Source: Deinococcus aquiradiocola
Lineage (GTDB): Bacteria; Deinococcota; Deinococci; Deinococcales; Deinococcaceae
DNA: 64,000 nucleotides
Direction of reading: 5' to 3'
NCBI RefSeq assembly: GCF_014646915.1
Contig: NZ_BMOE01000002.1
Location: forward strand, 186,844 to 250,843
Below are positions 1 to 6,774 of the stretch, piece after piece. Position 1 is the first letter of the stretch; every line of letters starts with the position of its first letter. The position numbers and the translations under genes are program-made. Below the pieces are notes generated by a model. That model worked only from the letters and a program-made list of their open reading frames with translations. It searched no databases and had not been told where the DNA came from.

Positions 1-1023
1 CTGACGCTGGAACTGAAGCGGGCAGGGGAGGGCAGCGCCCGCGCCCAGTCCGGCTGGGTGCTCGCTCAGGCGCGCGGAGCGAACAACCGCCCCCCGACCC
101 GCGACGAGGCGGCCCTCCTCACCCTGTGGGCCAGAGAGGTCGGCGTCCAGCTGGACGGCCAGAGCGAGGTGGCGCCCCTGAACGCCGCGGCCGCCCGAGC
201 GGACGCCGCGCGGCTCGCCGTGGACTGGGTCGCCGTGGACCAGGAGACGCTCCCGGAGGACGGGGAGGCGACCCCCACGCCGCCCCCGATCGTCCTGCAG
301 GCCGCAGTCGCGCAGCTCGCCGCAGCGATTTCCGCCCGCTGGACCCCGGCCGCCACCCGCACCCACCAGGAAGGCCTGCGCCGCGTGGCGCAGCTCGTGG
401 AGCGGGCCCGGCAGCACCTTCAGACTGAACTCCTCCGGCTGCACGCGGCCGGCGAGCCACGGCTCACCGGTTCGGTCCCCGGAGACGCCCTGCTGCCCGG
501 CACGGGCCTCCTCACCCTGGCGCGCGACGAGCGGCCACTGCTGCAGGCACTCACTCAGGCCGGGCACGGACCCACGCGGCCGGTCGGCCTGCGCATCGAC
601 GCCCGAATCGCGCTGCAGATCGACGCCGACCTGCACGCCCAGGAGCGTCGGCACACCCTGGACCTGAGGCCCGGCCGGCGGCCCGGCGAGATCGCGCTGC
701 ACTTCGTGGCGGACGGCCACGGTTCCGTGAACACCTACCTGAGCCCGGCCGGTCTGATGAACACCGGACTGCTCGATCCCCTGCACGCCGGGGGCGGCGG
801 GAGCTGGAGCTGGGGTGTCCCGCGCCGCCGTCAGGCCGGGCTGACGCTGCTCTCCTCCCTGCTCGACGAACCGCTCGGCCCGCTCGCCACGGCCGCCACC
901 GCCGCCACCCGCCAGCCGGGCGACACCCTGCGCGCCCAGCTGCACGCCTGGACCGGCACGCCCGCCGCCCGGCGATCTCTCGCACACCACCGGAACCGCA
1001 ACGCTTCAGCAAACCGGAGTTGA
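1..1023 (+). CDS. Unknown protein, 5' end outside window
   Basis: The reading frame is open from the first base and runs to a TGA at 1021-1023, so this is the C-terminal 340 residues of a longer protein. I do not recognise a family. The visible part is rich in Ala, Leu and Arg, with no signal peptide or membrane segment. A stretch around window residues 110-150 (VAQLVERARQHLQTELL) looks helical. The C-terminal third holds a Gly-rich loop (HAGGGGSWSWGV) followed by a Leu-rich helix and an unstructured, Arg-rich tail. An internal GTG at 58 could start a shorter product, but the frame upstream reads as normal coding sequence. It stands alone before a convergent VOC/AraC pair. Confidence 0.6.
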   Translation: MTLELKRAGEGSARAQSGWVLAQARGANNRPPTRDEAALLTLWAREVGVQLDGQSEVAPLNAAAARADAARLAVDWVAVDQETLPEDGEATPTPPPIVLQAAVAQLAAAISARWTPAATRTHQEGLRRVAQLVERARQHLQTELLRLHAAGEPRLTGSVPGDALLPGTGLLTLARDERPLLQALTQAGHGPTRPVGLRIDARIALQIDADLHAQERRHTLDLRPGRRPGEIALHFVADGHGSVNTYLSPAGLMNTGLLDPLHAGGGGSWSWGVPRRRQAGLTLLSSLLDEPLGPLATAATAATRQPGDTLRAQLHAWTGTPAARRSLAHHRNRNASANRS

Positions 1024-1188
1024 CCGGTCCGGCCTGCAACGCAGACCCGGCGCGGCTCTCCCAGGCCCCAGGAAGGCCCGCTCACTCGGACGACAGCGGC
1101 ATTCTCGCCACACGTTCGTCGGCGCTCGTCGTCCGCCTGTCTGAATGCTCAAGTCGGACCGGGGTCGGCCGGTGACCCTTCACGGGCG

Positions 1189-1611
1189 TCAGGGTGTGGG
1201 GGCAGACACCTCCTGAATACGGACCAGGTTCCCGGCGGGATCCCGGAACGCGCAGTCGCGCACGCCGTAGGGCTGAAGGACCGGTTCCTGCACGACCTCG
1301 GCGTCGCTGGCCTGCAGCCGTTCGAAGATGACGTCGAGCTCGGTGGTGGCCAGGATGATGGTGGCGTAACTGCCCTTGGCCATCATCTCGGCGACCGTGC
1401 GGCGCTCGTCGTCCGTGATGCCGGGTGTCGCCTGCGGGGGGTACAGCACGATCGAGGGGCTGGCCTGACCTTCAGCGCCGAGCGTGATCCAGTGAAGGCC
1501 GTTGTAGCCGACGTCGCTGAGCACCGTGAACCCGACGGTGTCACGCCAGAAGGCCAGCGAAGCGGCCGGATCGGTGTGGGGCAGAAACGACTGATGGATG
1601 GAGATGGGCAT
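1189..1611 (-). CDS. VOC-family (glyoxalase/bleomycin-resistance fold) protein
   Basis: A 140-residue protein of the vicinal-oxygen-chelate fold. The N-terminus (MPISIHQSFLPHTDPAASL) leads into the typical first beta-alpha unit (AFWRDTVGFTVLSDVGYNG), and the C-terminus has the family's closing strand motif FRDPAGNLVRIQE. Members bind metals, antibiotics or small toxic metabolites; the substrate cannot be read from sequence. I chose the ATG at 1611 rather than an upstream in-frame start because the fold begins there and a TACAGT box (1618-1623) sits 6 bases before it, suggesting a leaderless transcript. An AraC-type gene lies 61 bases upstream on the same strand, a common pairing for VOC genes. 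Confidence 0.82.
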   Translation of the reverse strand: MPISIHQSFLPHTDPAASLAFWRDTVGFTVLSDVGYNGLHWITLGAEGQASPSIVLYPPQATPGITDDERRTVAEMMAKGSYATIILATTELDVIFERLQASDAEVVQEPVLQPYGVRDCAFRDPAGNLVRIQEVSAPTP

Positions 1612-1617
1612 ACATTC

Positions 1618-1623
1618 ACTGTA
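1618..1623 (-). promoter_or_regulatory. -10 box for leaderless VOC gene
   Basis: On the minus strand TACAGT is followed by six bases and then the ATG at 1611. This matches the TANNNT-plus-6/7 arrangement known for leaderless mRNAs in Deinococcus. There is no Shine-Dalgarno sequence. No clear -35 is visible. Confidence 0.5.
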
Positions 1624-1672
1624 GACAACGCGCACGCTCCGGCGCTTCTCCATTCCTGCTCCGGCGGTCACT

Positions 1673-2077
1673 TCACCGCACGGGCCGGGTCACCTGTTTC
1701 GCCACGCAGGGAGGCAGGCCCTGCGTCGTCCACCTCTCACGTTGCCGGTAGGCGCCGGGCGACACCCCGACCAGTTCGGTGAAGCGGGTGGTGAAGGTCC
1801 CGAGCGACGCGCAGCCCACCTCGAAACAGACGTCCGTCACGCTGAGGTCACCACGGCGCAGCAGCATCATGGCCCGCTCGATCCGGCGCGTCATGAGGTA
1901 ACGGTACGGAGATTCGCCGTACGCGCGTCGGAACTGGCGACTGAGATGCCCGGCAGACAGATGCACGCCCCGCGCGAGTGCCTCGACATCCAGCGGCTGA
2001 GCGTATTCCCGGTCGATGCGGTCACGCACGCGCCGCAGCCTCGCCAGATCACGCAGGTGAAGACCAGGAGTCGCCAT
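1673..2077 (-). CDS. Short AraC-family regulator (DNA-binding domain only)
   Basis: A 134-residue protein consisting almost only of an AraC/XylS double helix-turn-helix. The first HTH is around residues 30-55 (DVEALARGVHLSAGHLSRQF), followed by RRAYGESPYRYLMTRRIERA, and the second is around 75-100 (SVTDVCFEVGCASLGTFTTR), ending in the FTELVGVSPGAYRQ signature. No N-terminal sensor domain is present if translation starts at the ATG at 2077, where similarity to the family begins; a longer reading to 2224 adds only low-complexity residues. It probably controls the VOC gene just downstream. The effector is unknown; regulation through SoxS-like synthesis control is possible because there is no ligand domain. 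Confidence 0.85.
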   Translation of the reverse strand: MATPGLHLRDLARLRRVRDRIDREYAQPLDVEALARGVHLSAGHLSRQFRRAYGESPYRYLMTRRIERAMMLLRRGDLSVTDVCFEVGCASLGTFTTRFTELVGVSPGAYRQRERWTTQGLPPCVAKQVTRPVR

Positions 2078-2198
2078 GCCCCCATCATGCCACCACCGTA
2101 CGGCGTCGGCCGACCCTGCCGCACGCAGGATGAACGGCCGCACGCGGTGCGCGGAAGCGGGGCCCCACGCGGCCGCTGGACTTCGTGTCGCCCGGGCG

Positions 2199-2204
2199 TA
2201 CACT
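2199..2204 (+). promoter_or_regulatory. Possible promoter of the O-methyltransferase gene
   Basis: A TACACT -10 lies 17 bases after a weak -35 (CTGGAC, 2176-2181). This would give a leader of about 40 bases before the ATG at 2254, consistent with that gene having a Shine-Dalgarno sequence. Confidence 0.3.
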
Positions 2205-2253
2205 GGGTCCATTCCCCAGCGCACCCGCCTCCGTTCGGGGACAGGAGGTCCTG

Positions 2254-3273
2254 ATGTCGCTCCCGACTCCCCCCGGTCCCGCTTTCGCCGAGATGGCCCT
2301 CCTGATCCGTGGCTATCAGCTCTCCAGGATGATCCAGGTCGCGGTTGCCCTTGGCCTGGCCGACGAGCTGAGCGGCGGCCCGCAGTTCGCCCACACGCTC
2401 GCGCTGAGGGTCGGTGCGGACCCTCAGATGCTGCTGCGGCTGTGCCGGGCGCTGGCGGCGTTCGGGGTGTTCGAGATCGGCGCCGACGGCCGTATCGGGC
2501 AGTCCGTTCATTCGGCCACCCTGAGGAAGACAGCCGCGCCGACGCTGTACCACGCGGCCCGGTACTGGGACGCCCCCCACCAGAGAGAAAGCTGGGCGAA
2601 TCTGGAACACGCCGTGAGGACGGGCAGCCCGGCCTTCGAAGGGGTGTACCACATGCCGAAGTTCGAGTACCTGAAGCTCCACGCCGACGAGGCGGATCTG
2701 TTCGACCTCTTCATGCAGCACGGTCCTGACGAACGTCAGGCGGCGGTCGCGGCCGCCTCCGACTTCACGGGTGCCCGTGTGGTCGTCGACGTCGGAGGCG
2801 GCAACGGGGCCCTGCTGGCTGCGGTCCTCGGCCGGTACCCGGAGGTTCGTGGCCTGCTGTTCGATCAGGAAGCGGTGGTGGCCGGCGCGGCGCGCGCACT
2901 GGGCGGACTGGCGGAACGGGTCGAGATCCAGGCCGGGAGTTTCTTCGAGCGCGTGCCGCCGGGCGGGGACGTGTACCTGCTGTCGCTGATCCTGCACGAC
3001 TGGGACGACGCGCACGCCCTGAAGATCCTGACGAACGTCCGGACGGCGATGCAGCCACACCAGCGGTTGCTCGTCATCGAACGGGTGCTGGGCGAGACAG
3101 AAGGCCCCGATCCCATGACCTTCCTGTCGGACATCAACATGATGGTCAACCTGCACGGCCGGGAACGCACCCGTGAGGAGTTCGCCGCCCTGTTCGGGAA
3201 GTCCGGCTTCGGACCGCCCCGCCTGTACCGCACCACCTCACCGTTCCTCGTCGTCGAAACCTGGAGCGTCTGA
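2254..3273 (+). CDS. SAM-dependent O-methyltransferase (class I, dimerising)
   Basis: A 339-residue protein laid out like plant and bacterial small-molecule O-methyltransferases. An N-terminal winged-helix dimerisation region (residues ~10-90, with AEMALLIRGYQLSRMIQVAV) is followed by a Rossmann SAM domain. The glycine-rich SAM loop is VVVDVGGGNGALLAA near residue 172, and the catalytic-region motif SLILHDWDDAHALKIL lies near 245, containing the HDW(D) signature whose His is the usual general base. It ends in GERTREEF-type and LVVETW strands. The start is the ATG at 2254 because AGGAGGT at 2243-2249 fits it. It is transcribed alone. The acceptor is unknown; polyketide or phenolic substrates are usual for this family. 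Confidence 0.85.
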   Translation: MSLPTPPGPAFAEMALLIRGYQLSRMIQVAVALGLADELSGGPQFAHTLALRVGADPQMLLRLCRALAAFGVFEIGADGRIGQSVHSATLRKTAAPTLYHAARYWDAPHQRESWANLEHAVRTGSPAFEGVYHMPKFEYLKLHADEADLFDLFMQHGPDERQAAVAAASDFTGARVVVDVGGGNGALLAAVLGRYPEVRGLLFDQEAVVAGAARALGGLAERVEIQAGSFFERVPPGGDVYLLSLILHDWDDAHALKILTNVRTAMQPHQRLLVIERVLGETEGPDPMTFLSDINMMVNLHGRERTREEFAALFGKSGFGPPRLYRTTSPFLVVETWSV

Positions 3274-3296
3274 GCTCCCTTCTGACACGGTGTTGA

Positions 3297-3317
3297 GCTG
3301 AACTTCTGGAGTTCAGC
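3297..3317 (+). terminator. Hairpin after the O-methyltransferase gene
   Basis: A perfect inverted repeat, GCTGAAC / GTTCAGC with a 7-base loop, starts 23 bases after the stop codon. There is no T-tract, so it may act as an RNA stabiliser or weak terminator. Confidence 0.4.
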
Positions 3318-3340
3318 CGAGCAGAGCGAGTACAAAAAAG

Positions 3341-3410
3341 TACGGTTCTGAGGAGAGGGAAGGGGTATCGGCGGTGTTCCCGCCATCCCTGAAACCGGAT
3401 CAAAACCGTA
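3341..3410. repeat. Folded 70-base element with terminal inverted repeats
   Basis: The ends TACGGTT (3341-3347) and AACCGTA (3404-3410) are perfect reverse complements. A perfect 5-bp stem (GGCGG/CCGCC) is at the centre and a 4-bp stem (AGGG/CCCT) lies between. The element occurs once in this window, so it cannot be called dispersed from these data. Confidence 0.4.
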
Positions 3411-3706
3411 GGACATCGTCAGGAAACGAGTTCCGGACCGTTCGTCCCTTCGCGGTCAACTGGACTCAGTTGATGTTCTACGGCGTGCCTCTCTGAGATC
3501 AGTCTGCCGACCATGCCCGCCACGAGGCGAGCCGGCGTCTGACCGCGTGTCACCGACCTGCGGTTCCTGACGGGCGAACAGGGCAGGCCACATCTGTCGC
3601 ATCTTCCTTCAGGCCGCACCTCTAAGATGAACGTGATGTCGGCCCGGACGCACCGCCTGCAGAACGCGGGGCCCGTGCTGTTCCGGTGCCCGGAAAAGGA
3701 TCCCAC

Positions 3707-4267
3707 ATGAAACGAAGCCAGATCATTCACCTCACGCTGCTGACCGGCATCTCGACCCTGACGGCCTGCGGCTCGCACGACACCGTGCAGGTCCCACCGG
3801 TGTACATGCGGACCGCCTACGCCAGCAATCAGGCGTGCCTGCAGGAGTACCGGAACATGGGCGGCCTGGATACGCCCTGCGTGCAGCAGAACGGGTCCTG
3901 GTACGGTCCGTACGGGTACCACACTGGCAGCAACTGGTACTACGTCGGCTACACCAGGGCCGGGAAGGTCATGACCAGTGGCGTCACCTACAACCGCGCG
4001 AGCGGGAAGATCAGCGCTTACCGGGACGTGAACGTGCTCGGCAGGATCGCTGCGGCGGTCAGCCGTGCCGCCCCGAACCGTACTCCAGTCGGTGCCGCCA
4101 CGTCCGCTCGCGGGACCTTCGGCAGCAGCACCTCAAGGTCCGCCACGGTCAGCAGCACCTCAGGGACCAGCACTGTCAGCAGCACCACGTCCAGTCGCCG
4201 CACGTTCAGCAGCGCCGTCAGCCGTGGCGGGTTCGGCAGCAGCAGCCGCGGCAGCTTCGGCGGCTGA
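3707..4267 (+). CDS. DUF1190/YgiB-like lipoprotein
   Basis: A 186-residue predicted lipoprotein. A Lys/Arg n-region and hydrophobic core lead to the lipobox LTAC (Cys near residue 20), so the mature protein should be lipid-anchored outside the cytoplasmic membrane. A central domain contains paired Cys (NQACLQEY, DTPCVQQ) and many Tyr/Trp residues (GSWYGPYGYHTGSNWYYVGY). The last 60 residues are a Ser/Thr/Gly/Arg linker ending SRGGFGSSSRGSFGG. The RGGFG tail, the Cys spacing and the position before a YgiC-like ATP-grasp gene resemble enterobacterial YgiB. Start ATG 3707 has GGAAAAGGA (3692-3700) upstream. Its function is unknown. The next gene starts one base after its stop, so the two are co-translated. 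Confidence 0.75.
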   Translation: MKRSQIIHLTLLTGISTLTACGSHDTVQVPPVYMRTAYASNQACLQEYRNMGGLDTPCVQQNGSWYGPYGYHTGSNWYYVGYTRAGKVMTSGVTYNRASGKISAYRDVNVLGRIAAAVSRAAPNRTPVGAATSARGTFGSSTSRSATVSSTSGTSTVSSTTSSRRTFSSAVSRGGFGSSSRGSFGG

Positions 4268-4268
4268 C

Positions 4269-5423
4269 GTGCAGCGCGTCACGCTGCCGCCCCGGCCGGA
4301 CGCGGCGCAGGCGCTGCTGAACGTCGGGATCGACTGGGCGACCGGGGGCTACTGGCAGGAGCAGGCCGCCTACGCCTTCACGGACGAGGAGATCACCCGG
4401 ATCGAGCAGGCCGGGCAGCGACTGGTGGACCGCCTGATTGAAACGGCCGGTCACAGCATCGAGCACGGACGACTCGCGGAACTCGGCATTCCCGCCTGGC
4501 TGCATCCGGCCATCGAAGCGTCCTGGAATCGCCGTGACGAGAGCGTGTACATGCGGCTGGACCTCGCTTTCGACGGGCACGCCCTGCATCTGCTGGAATG
4601 CAACGGGCAGACCCCGACCTCGCTCATCGAGGCGAGCGTCGCGCAGTGGCACTGGCTGGAACAGCAGCAGGCCCTCGGGCACCTGCCGCCCGGCAGTGAC
4701 CAGTACAACCGGATTCACGAGGCGCTGCTCGAACAGTGGCAGCACCTGCAGGCGCGCGGGGTGACGGACGTGCATTTCGCAGCTGGCGACAGCCGCGAAG
4801 ACTGGGCGACCGTCACGTACCTGCGGGATCTCGCCGTGCAGGCGCACGTCAGCACGGCCGCACTGAACGTCGAAGACCTCGGCGTCAGCCCGGAACGGCT
4901 CACGCTGGTCGGCCTGCGTGGCGAGGAGATCCGGCACCTGATGTGGCTGTGGCCGTTCGAGTTCGCGTGGGAAGACGTGGCTGCCGAACAGCTCAGCCGC
5001 ACCCGCACCCGTTTCATCGAGCCGCTCTGGAAGGCCGTGCTGTGCAGCAAGGGCCTGCTCGCCCACCTGCACGAGCGTTACCCGGACGACGAGAACGTCC
5101 TGGCAGCCAGCCTGAAACCCGGCACCCTCGGCGGTGAAGTGGTCCGCAAGCCGCTGTACTCCAGGGAAGGGCAGAACGTCACGATCATCGGCGCGAATGC
5201 CGACGCCACCCCCGGGCATTACGGGGACCTGCCGGTCGTCGAGCAGCGGTACACGTCCCTGCCGTCCTTCCCTGCCGCCGACGGGAGTGTGCGGTACCCC
5301 GTGATCGGCCTGTGGGTGGCGGGCACTGAGGTCTGCGGGATGGGCGTCCGGGAGGCGGCCGGGCGCATCACCGACGACCGGGCGAGCTTCGTGCCGCATT
5401 ACCTGCTCCCGGGTCAGGCATGA
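4269..5423 (+). CDS. YgiC-like ATP-grasp amidoligase (glutathionylspermidine-synthase family)
   Basis: A 384-residue protein of the glutathionylspermidine synthase-like ATP-grasp family. It has the family hallmarks DLAFDGHALHLLECNGQTPT (a substrate/metal-site region; the split motif L-ECN-PT is diagnostic), SLIEASVAQWHWLE, a central ATP-binding stretch, HLMWLWPFEFAWED, KPLYSREGQNV (basic ATP-contact loop) and a closing region with VIGLWVAGTEVCGMGVRE. The family joins amines to carboxylates with ATP; YgiC is known not to need glutathione or spermidine, and its true substrate is unsettled. I start at GTG 4269, one base past the lipoprotein stop, because earlier residues in this frame only shadow that gene's Ser-rich tail. 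It overlaps the next start by 4 bases (ATGA). Confidence 0.85.
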   Translation: MQRVTLPPRPDAAQALLNVGIDWATGGYWQEQAAYAFTDEEITRIEQAGQRLVDRLIETAGHSIEHGRLAELGIPAWLHPAIEASWNRRDESVYMRLDLAFDGHALHLLECNGQTPTSLIEASVAQWHWLEQQQALGHLPPGSDQYNRIHEALLEQWQHLQARGVTDVHFAAGDSREDWATVTYLRDLAVQAHVSTAALNVEDLGVSPERLTLVGLRGEEIRHLMWLWPFEFAWEDVAAEQLSRTRTRFIEPLWKAVLCSKGLLAHLHERYPDDENVLAASLKPGTLGGEVVRKPLYSREGQNVTIIGANADATPGHYGDLPVVEQRYTSLPSFPAADGSVRYPVIGLWVAGTEVCGMGVREAAGRITDDRASFVPHYLLPGQA

Positions 5424-6289
5424 CCGTCCGGCCGCGCCTGCAGGCCCGGGTTTTCGAGGTTCTCGACCCGGACGACCGCCCCGCCCCGATCGAACGGGCC
5501 CTGAACCTGGCGCTCAGCGCCCTGATCGTGCTGAACGTCGCTGGAGTGGTCCTGGGGTCCGTCCCGGCCGTCGAACGCCGCTTCGGCGCGGGTCTGCACC
5601 TGCTGGAACTTTTCAGCCTCGGGGTGTTCAGCGTGGAGTACGCCGGGCGCGTCTGGACCGCGCCGATGAAATCAGGGGCACTTCCCGGCTGGCGAGGGCG
5701 GCTGCGCTGGATCTTCAGCGTGATGGGCCTGATCGACCTGGGCGTCCTGCTCGCCCTGGCACTTCCCGGGTTGGGCGGACTCACGGCCTTCCGGAGTCTG
5801 CGGCTGCTGAAACTGGTCAGCATCCTGAAATTCGGGCGGTATTCCGGGTCGCTCAGCCTGATCGGGCGCGTGCTGCGCAGCCGACGCGAGGAGCTGCTCA
5901 CCACGGTCCTGATCGTTTTCGTGCTCGTGCTGATCGCCGCGACGGCACTCTTCAACCTCGAACGCGGCAACAAGGGCTTCGAGTCGATTCCGGCCGCCAT
6001 GTGGTGGGCCATCGTGACGCTCACGACCGTGGGGTACGGCGACACCTACCCGCTCACCGGGGCCGGACGGGCTGTGGCCGGCTTCGTGATGCTTCTCGGG
6101 ATCGGCATCGTCGCCCTTCCGGCAGGCCTGATCGCTTCGGGCTTCAACGAGGAACTGCAGCGGCGCAAAACTCCGGGCACCGGCGCCCCGGACCAGGGAC
6201 ACGCCCCCACCCCCTTCTGTCCTCACTGCGGCGCACGCCGCATTCCTGATCAAGCTCCGACCGAACCGTTCGTCACGCCGGACCCTTGA
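5420..6289 (+). CDS. Voltage-gated-type potassium channel with C-terminal zinc-ribbon stub
   Basis: A 289-residue six-helix cation channel. S1-S3 are near residues 25-110. The S4-like segment FRSLRLLKLVSILKFGRYSG has spaced Arg/Lys. S5 (LLTTVLIVFVLVLIAATALF) and S6 (AVAGFVMLLGIGIVALPAGL) flank the pore loop AMWWAIVTLTTVGYGDTYP with the TVGYGD K+ filter. The cytoplasmic tail is short and has one CPHC pair (FCPHCGARR) rather than an RCK domain. It is translationally coupled to the ATP-grasp gene (ATGA). Together with the lipoprotein this forms a three-gene unit. K+ selectivity is well supported by the filter; gating by the ATP-grasp product is speculation. Confidence 0.9.
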   Translation: MTVRPRLQARVFEVLDPDDRPAPIERALNLALSALIVLNVAGVVLGSVPAVERRFGAGLHLLELFSLGVFSVEYAGRVWTAPMKSGALPGWRGRLRWIFSVMGLIDLGVLLALALPGLGGLTAFRSLRLLKLVSILKFGRYSGSLSLIGRVLRSRREELLTTVLIVFVLVLIAATALFNLERGNKGFESIPAAMWWAIVTLTTVGYGDTYPLTGAGRAVAGFVMLLGIGIVALPAGLIASGFNEELQRRKTPGTGAPDQGHAPTPFCPHCGARRIPDQAPTEPFVTPDP

Positions 6290-6310
6290 ACGTCCGCCCA
6301 GGCGAGCATA

Positions 6311-6327
6311 CCGACAGGGTGTGTCGG
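6311..6327 (+). terminator. Hairpin after channel operon
   Basis: CCGACA-gggtg-TGTCGG, a perfect 6-bp stem 21 bases past the channel stop. It has no T-tract. It is a plausible terminator or 3' stabiliser for the three-gene operon. Confidence 0.4.
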
Positions 6328-6683
6328 CAGACTTGCGAGCCGGGCGACGTTCACGCCGGATGCCAGGCACAGGTCCCGGCCGGATCGACTGTCAGTTCTG
6401 CCCGTCACGGTTGAGCACGAGATCCGCGGTGTCCAGCACGACCTGCAGTCACTCCCGGTCACTGCAGCAGGACGCGGTGACATGGCAACGGGTCTACCGG
6501 CACGTCTTCGTGGTCGACGTGGCCTTCCCGCACGGTGCGTCCGCGCTGCTGCATCCAGGCCCGGGCACTTCGTTTGGGCCCACTGCGCCGGAACACGTTG
6601 CTGACCCTGCGTCCAGCCTACGACGCTGGCTCTTCGCGGCCATGCCGCCGTTTCCCTGCCCGGAGCTGAGTGCTCCGGCGTGC

Positions 6684-6713
6684 TCGACGTCGAAAACGCC
6701 GTGGCGCTACCCT
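6684..6713 (+). promoter_or_regulatory. Promoter upstream of mini-ORF and phosphotransferase
   Basis: A -35-like TCGACG (6684-6689) and -10 TACCCT (6708-6713) are separated by 18 bases. The -10 ends 5 bases before an ATG at 6719, fitting a leaderless transcript. Confidence 0.4.
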
Positions 6714-6718
6714 GGGGC

Positions 6719-6772
6719 ATGTCTCCGTCATCTTCAGGCCTGCCTGCAGCTCACGTTCAGGGAACACGCTAG
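6719..6772 (+). CDS. Candidate 17-residue leader mini-ORF
   Basis: ATG at 6719, 5 bases after a TACCCT box, encodes MSPSSSGLPAAHVQGTR and stops with TAG at 6770-6772, two bases before the GTG (6775) proposed for the phosphotransferase. The spacing suggests termination-reinitiation coupling. No homology is claimed, and chance is possible. Confidence 0.25.
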   Translation: MSPSSSGLPAAHVQGTR

Positions 6773-6774
6773 CG

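Larger units (their letters stand above)
3274..3706. other. Gene-free stretch with nested inverted repeats
   Basis: No plausible coding sequence is seen in these 433 bases. Besides the hairpin at 3297-3317 it holds the palindromic pair GTAC-AAAAAA-GTAC (3330-3343) and a 70-base element (3341-3410). That element is bounded by TACGGTT and AACCGTA, which are exact reverse complements. Inside are AGGG (3361-3364) facing CCCT (3387-3390) and a central perfect hairpin GGCGG-tgttc-CCGCC (3370-3384). The nested symmetry suggests a folded RNA or a small non-autonomous repeat. A weak -10 (TAAGAT, 3623-3628) for the downstream operon is also present. Confidence 0.5.
6290..6774. other. Gene-free stretch with possible decayed coding fragments
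   Basis: No intact gene is seen in these 485 bases. On the minus strand two short readings in different frames look protein-like: one ending VDPLPCHRVLLQ-stop, and one ending QVVLDTADLVLNRDGQN-stop at 6392-6394. They lie where one frameshifted gene could have been. I cannot name a family. The 3' part carries a promoter and mini-ORF (6684-6772) for the phosphotransferase gene. Confidence 0.3.

Noticed and set aside
2078..2224. Longer N-terminus for the AraC-type protein
   Set aside because: The additional 49 residues are low quality and overlap the divergent methyltransferase promoter region; family similarity begins at ATG 2077.
3330..3343. GTAC-AAAAAA-GTAC as target-site duplication of an insertion sequence
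   Set aside because: No transposase or paired inverted ends lie between two copies; only noted as part of the structured region.
3419..3922. Minus-strand open frame before and inside the lipoprotein gene
   Set aside because: Covers the gene-free region and the lipoprotein start with no ribosome site or recognisable domain; codon pattern is not gene-like.
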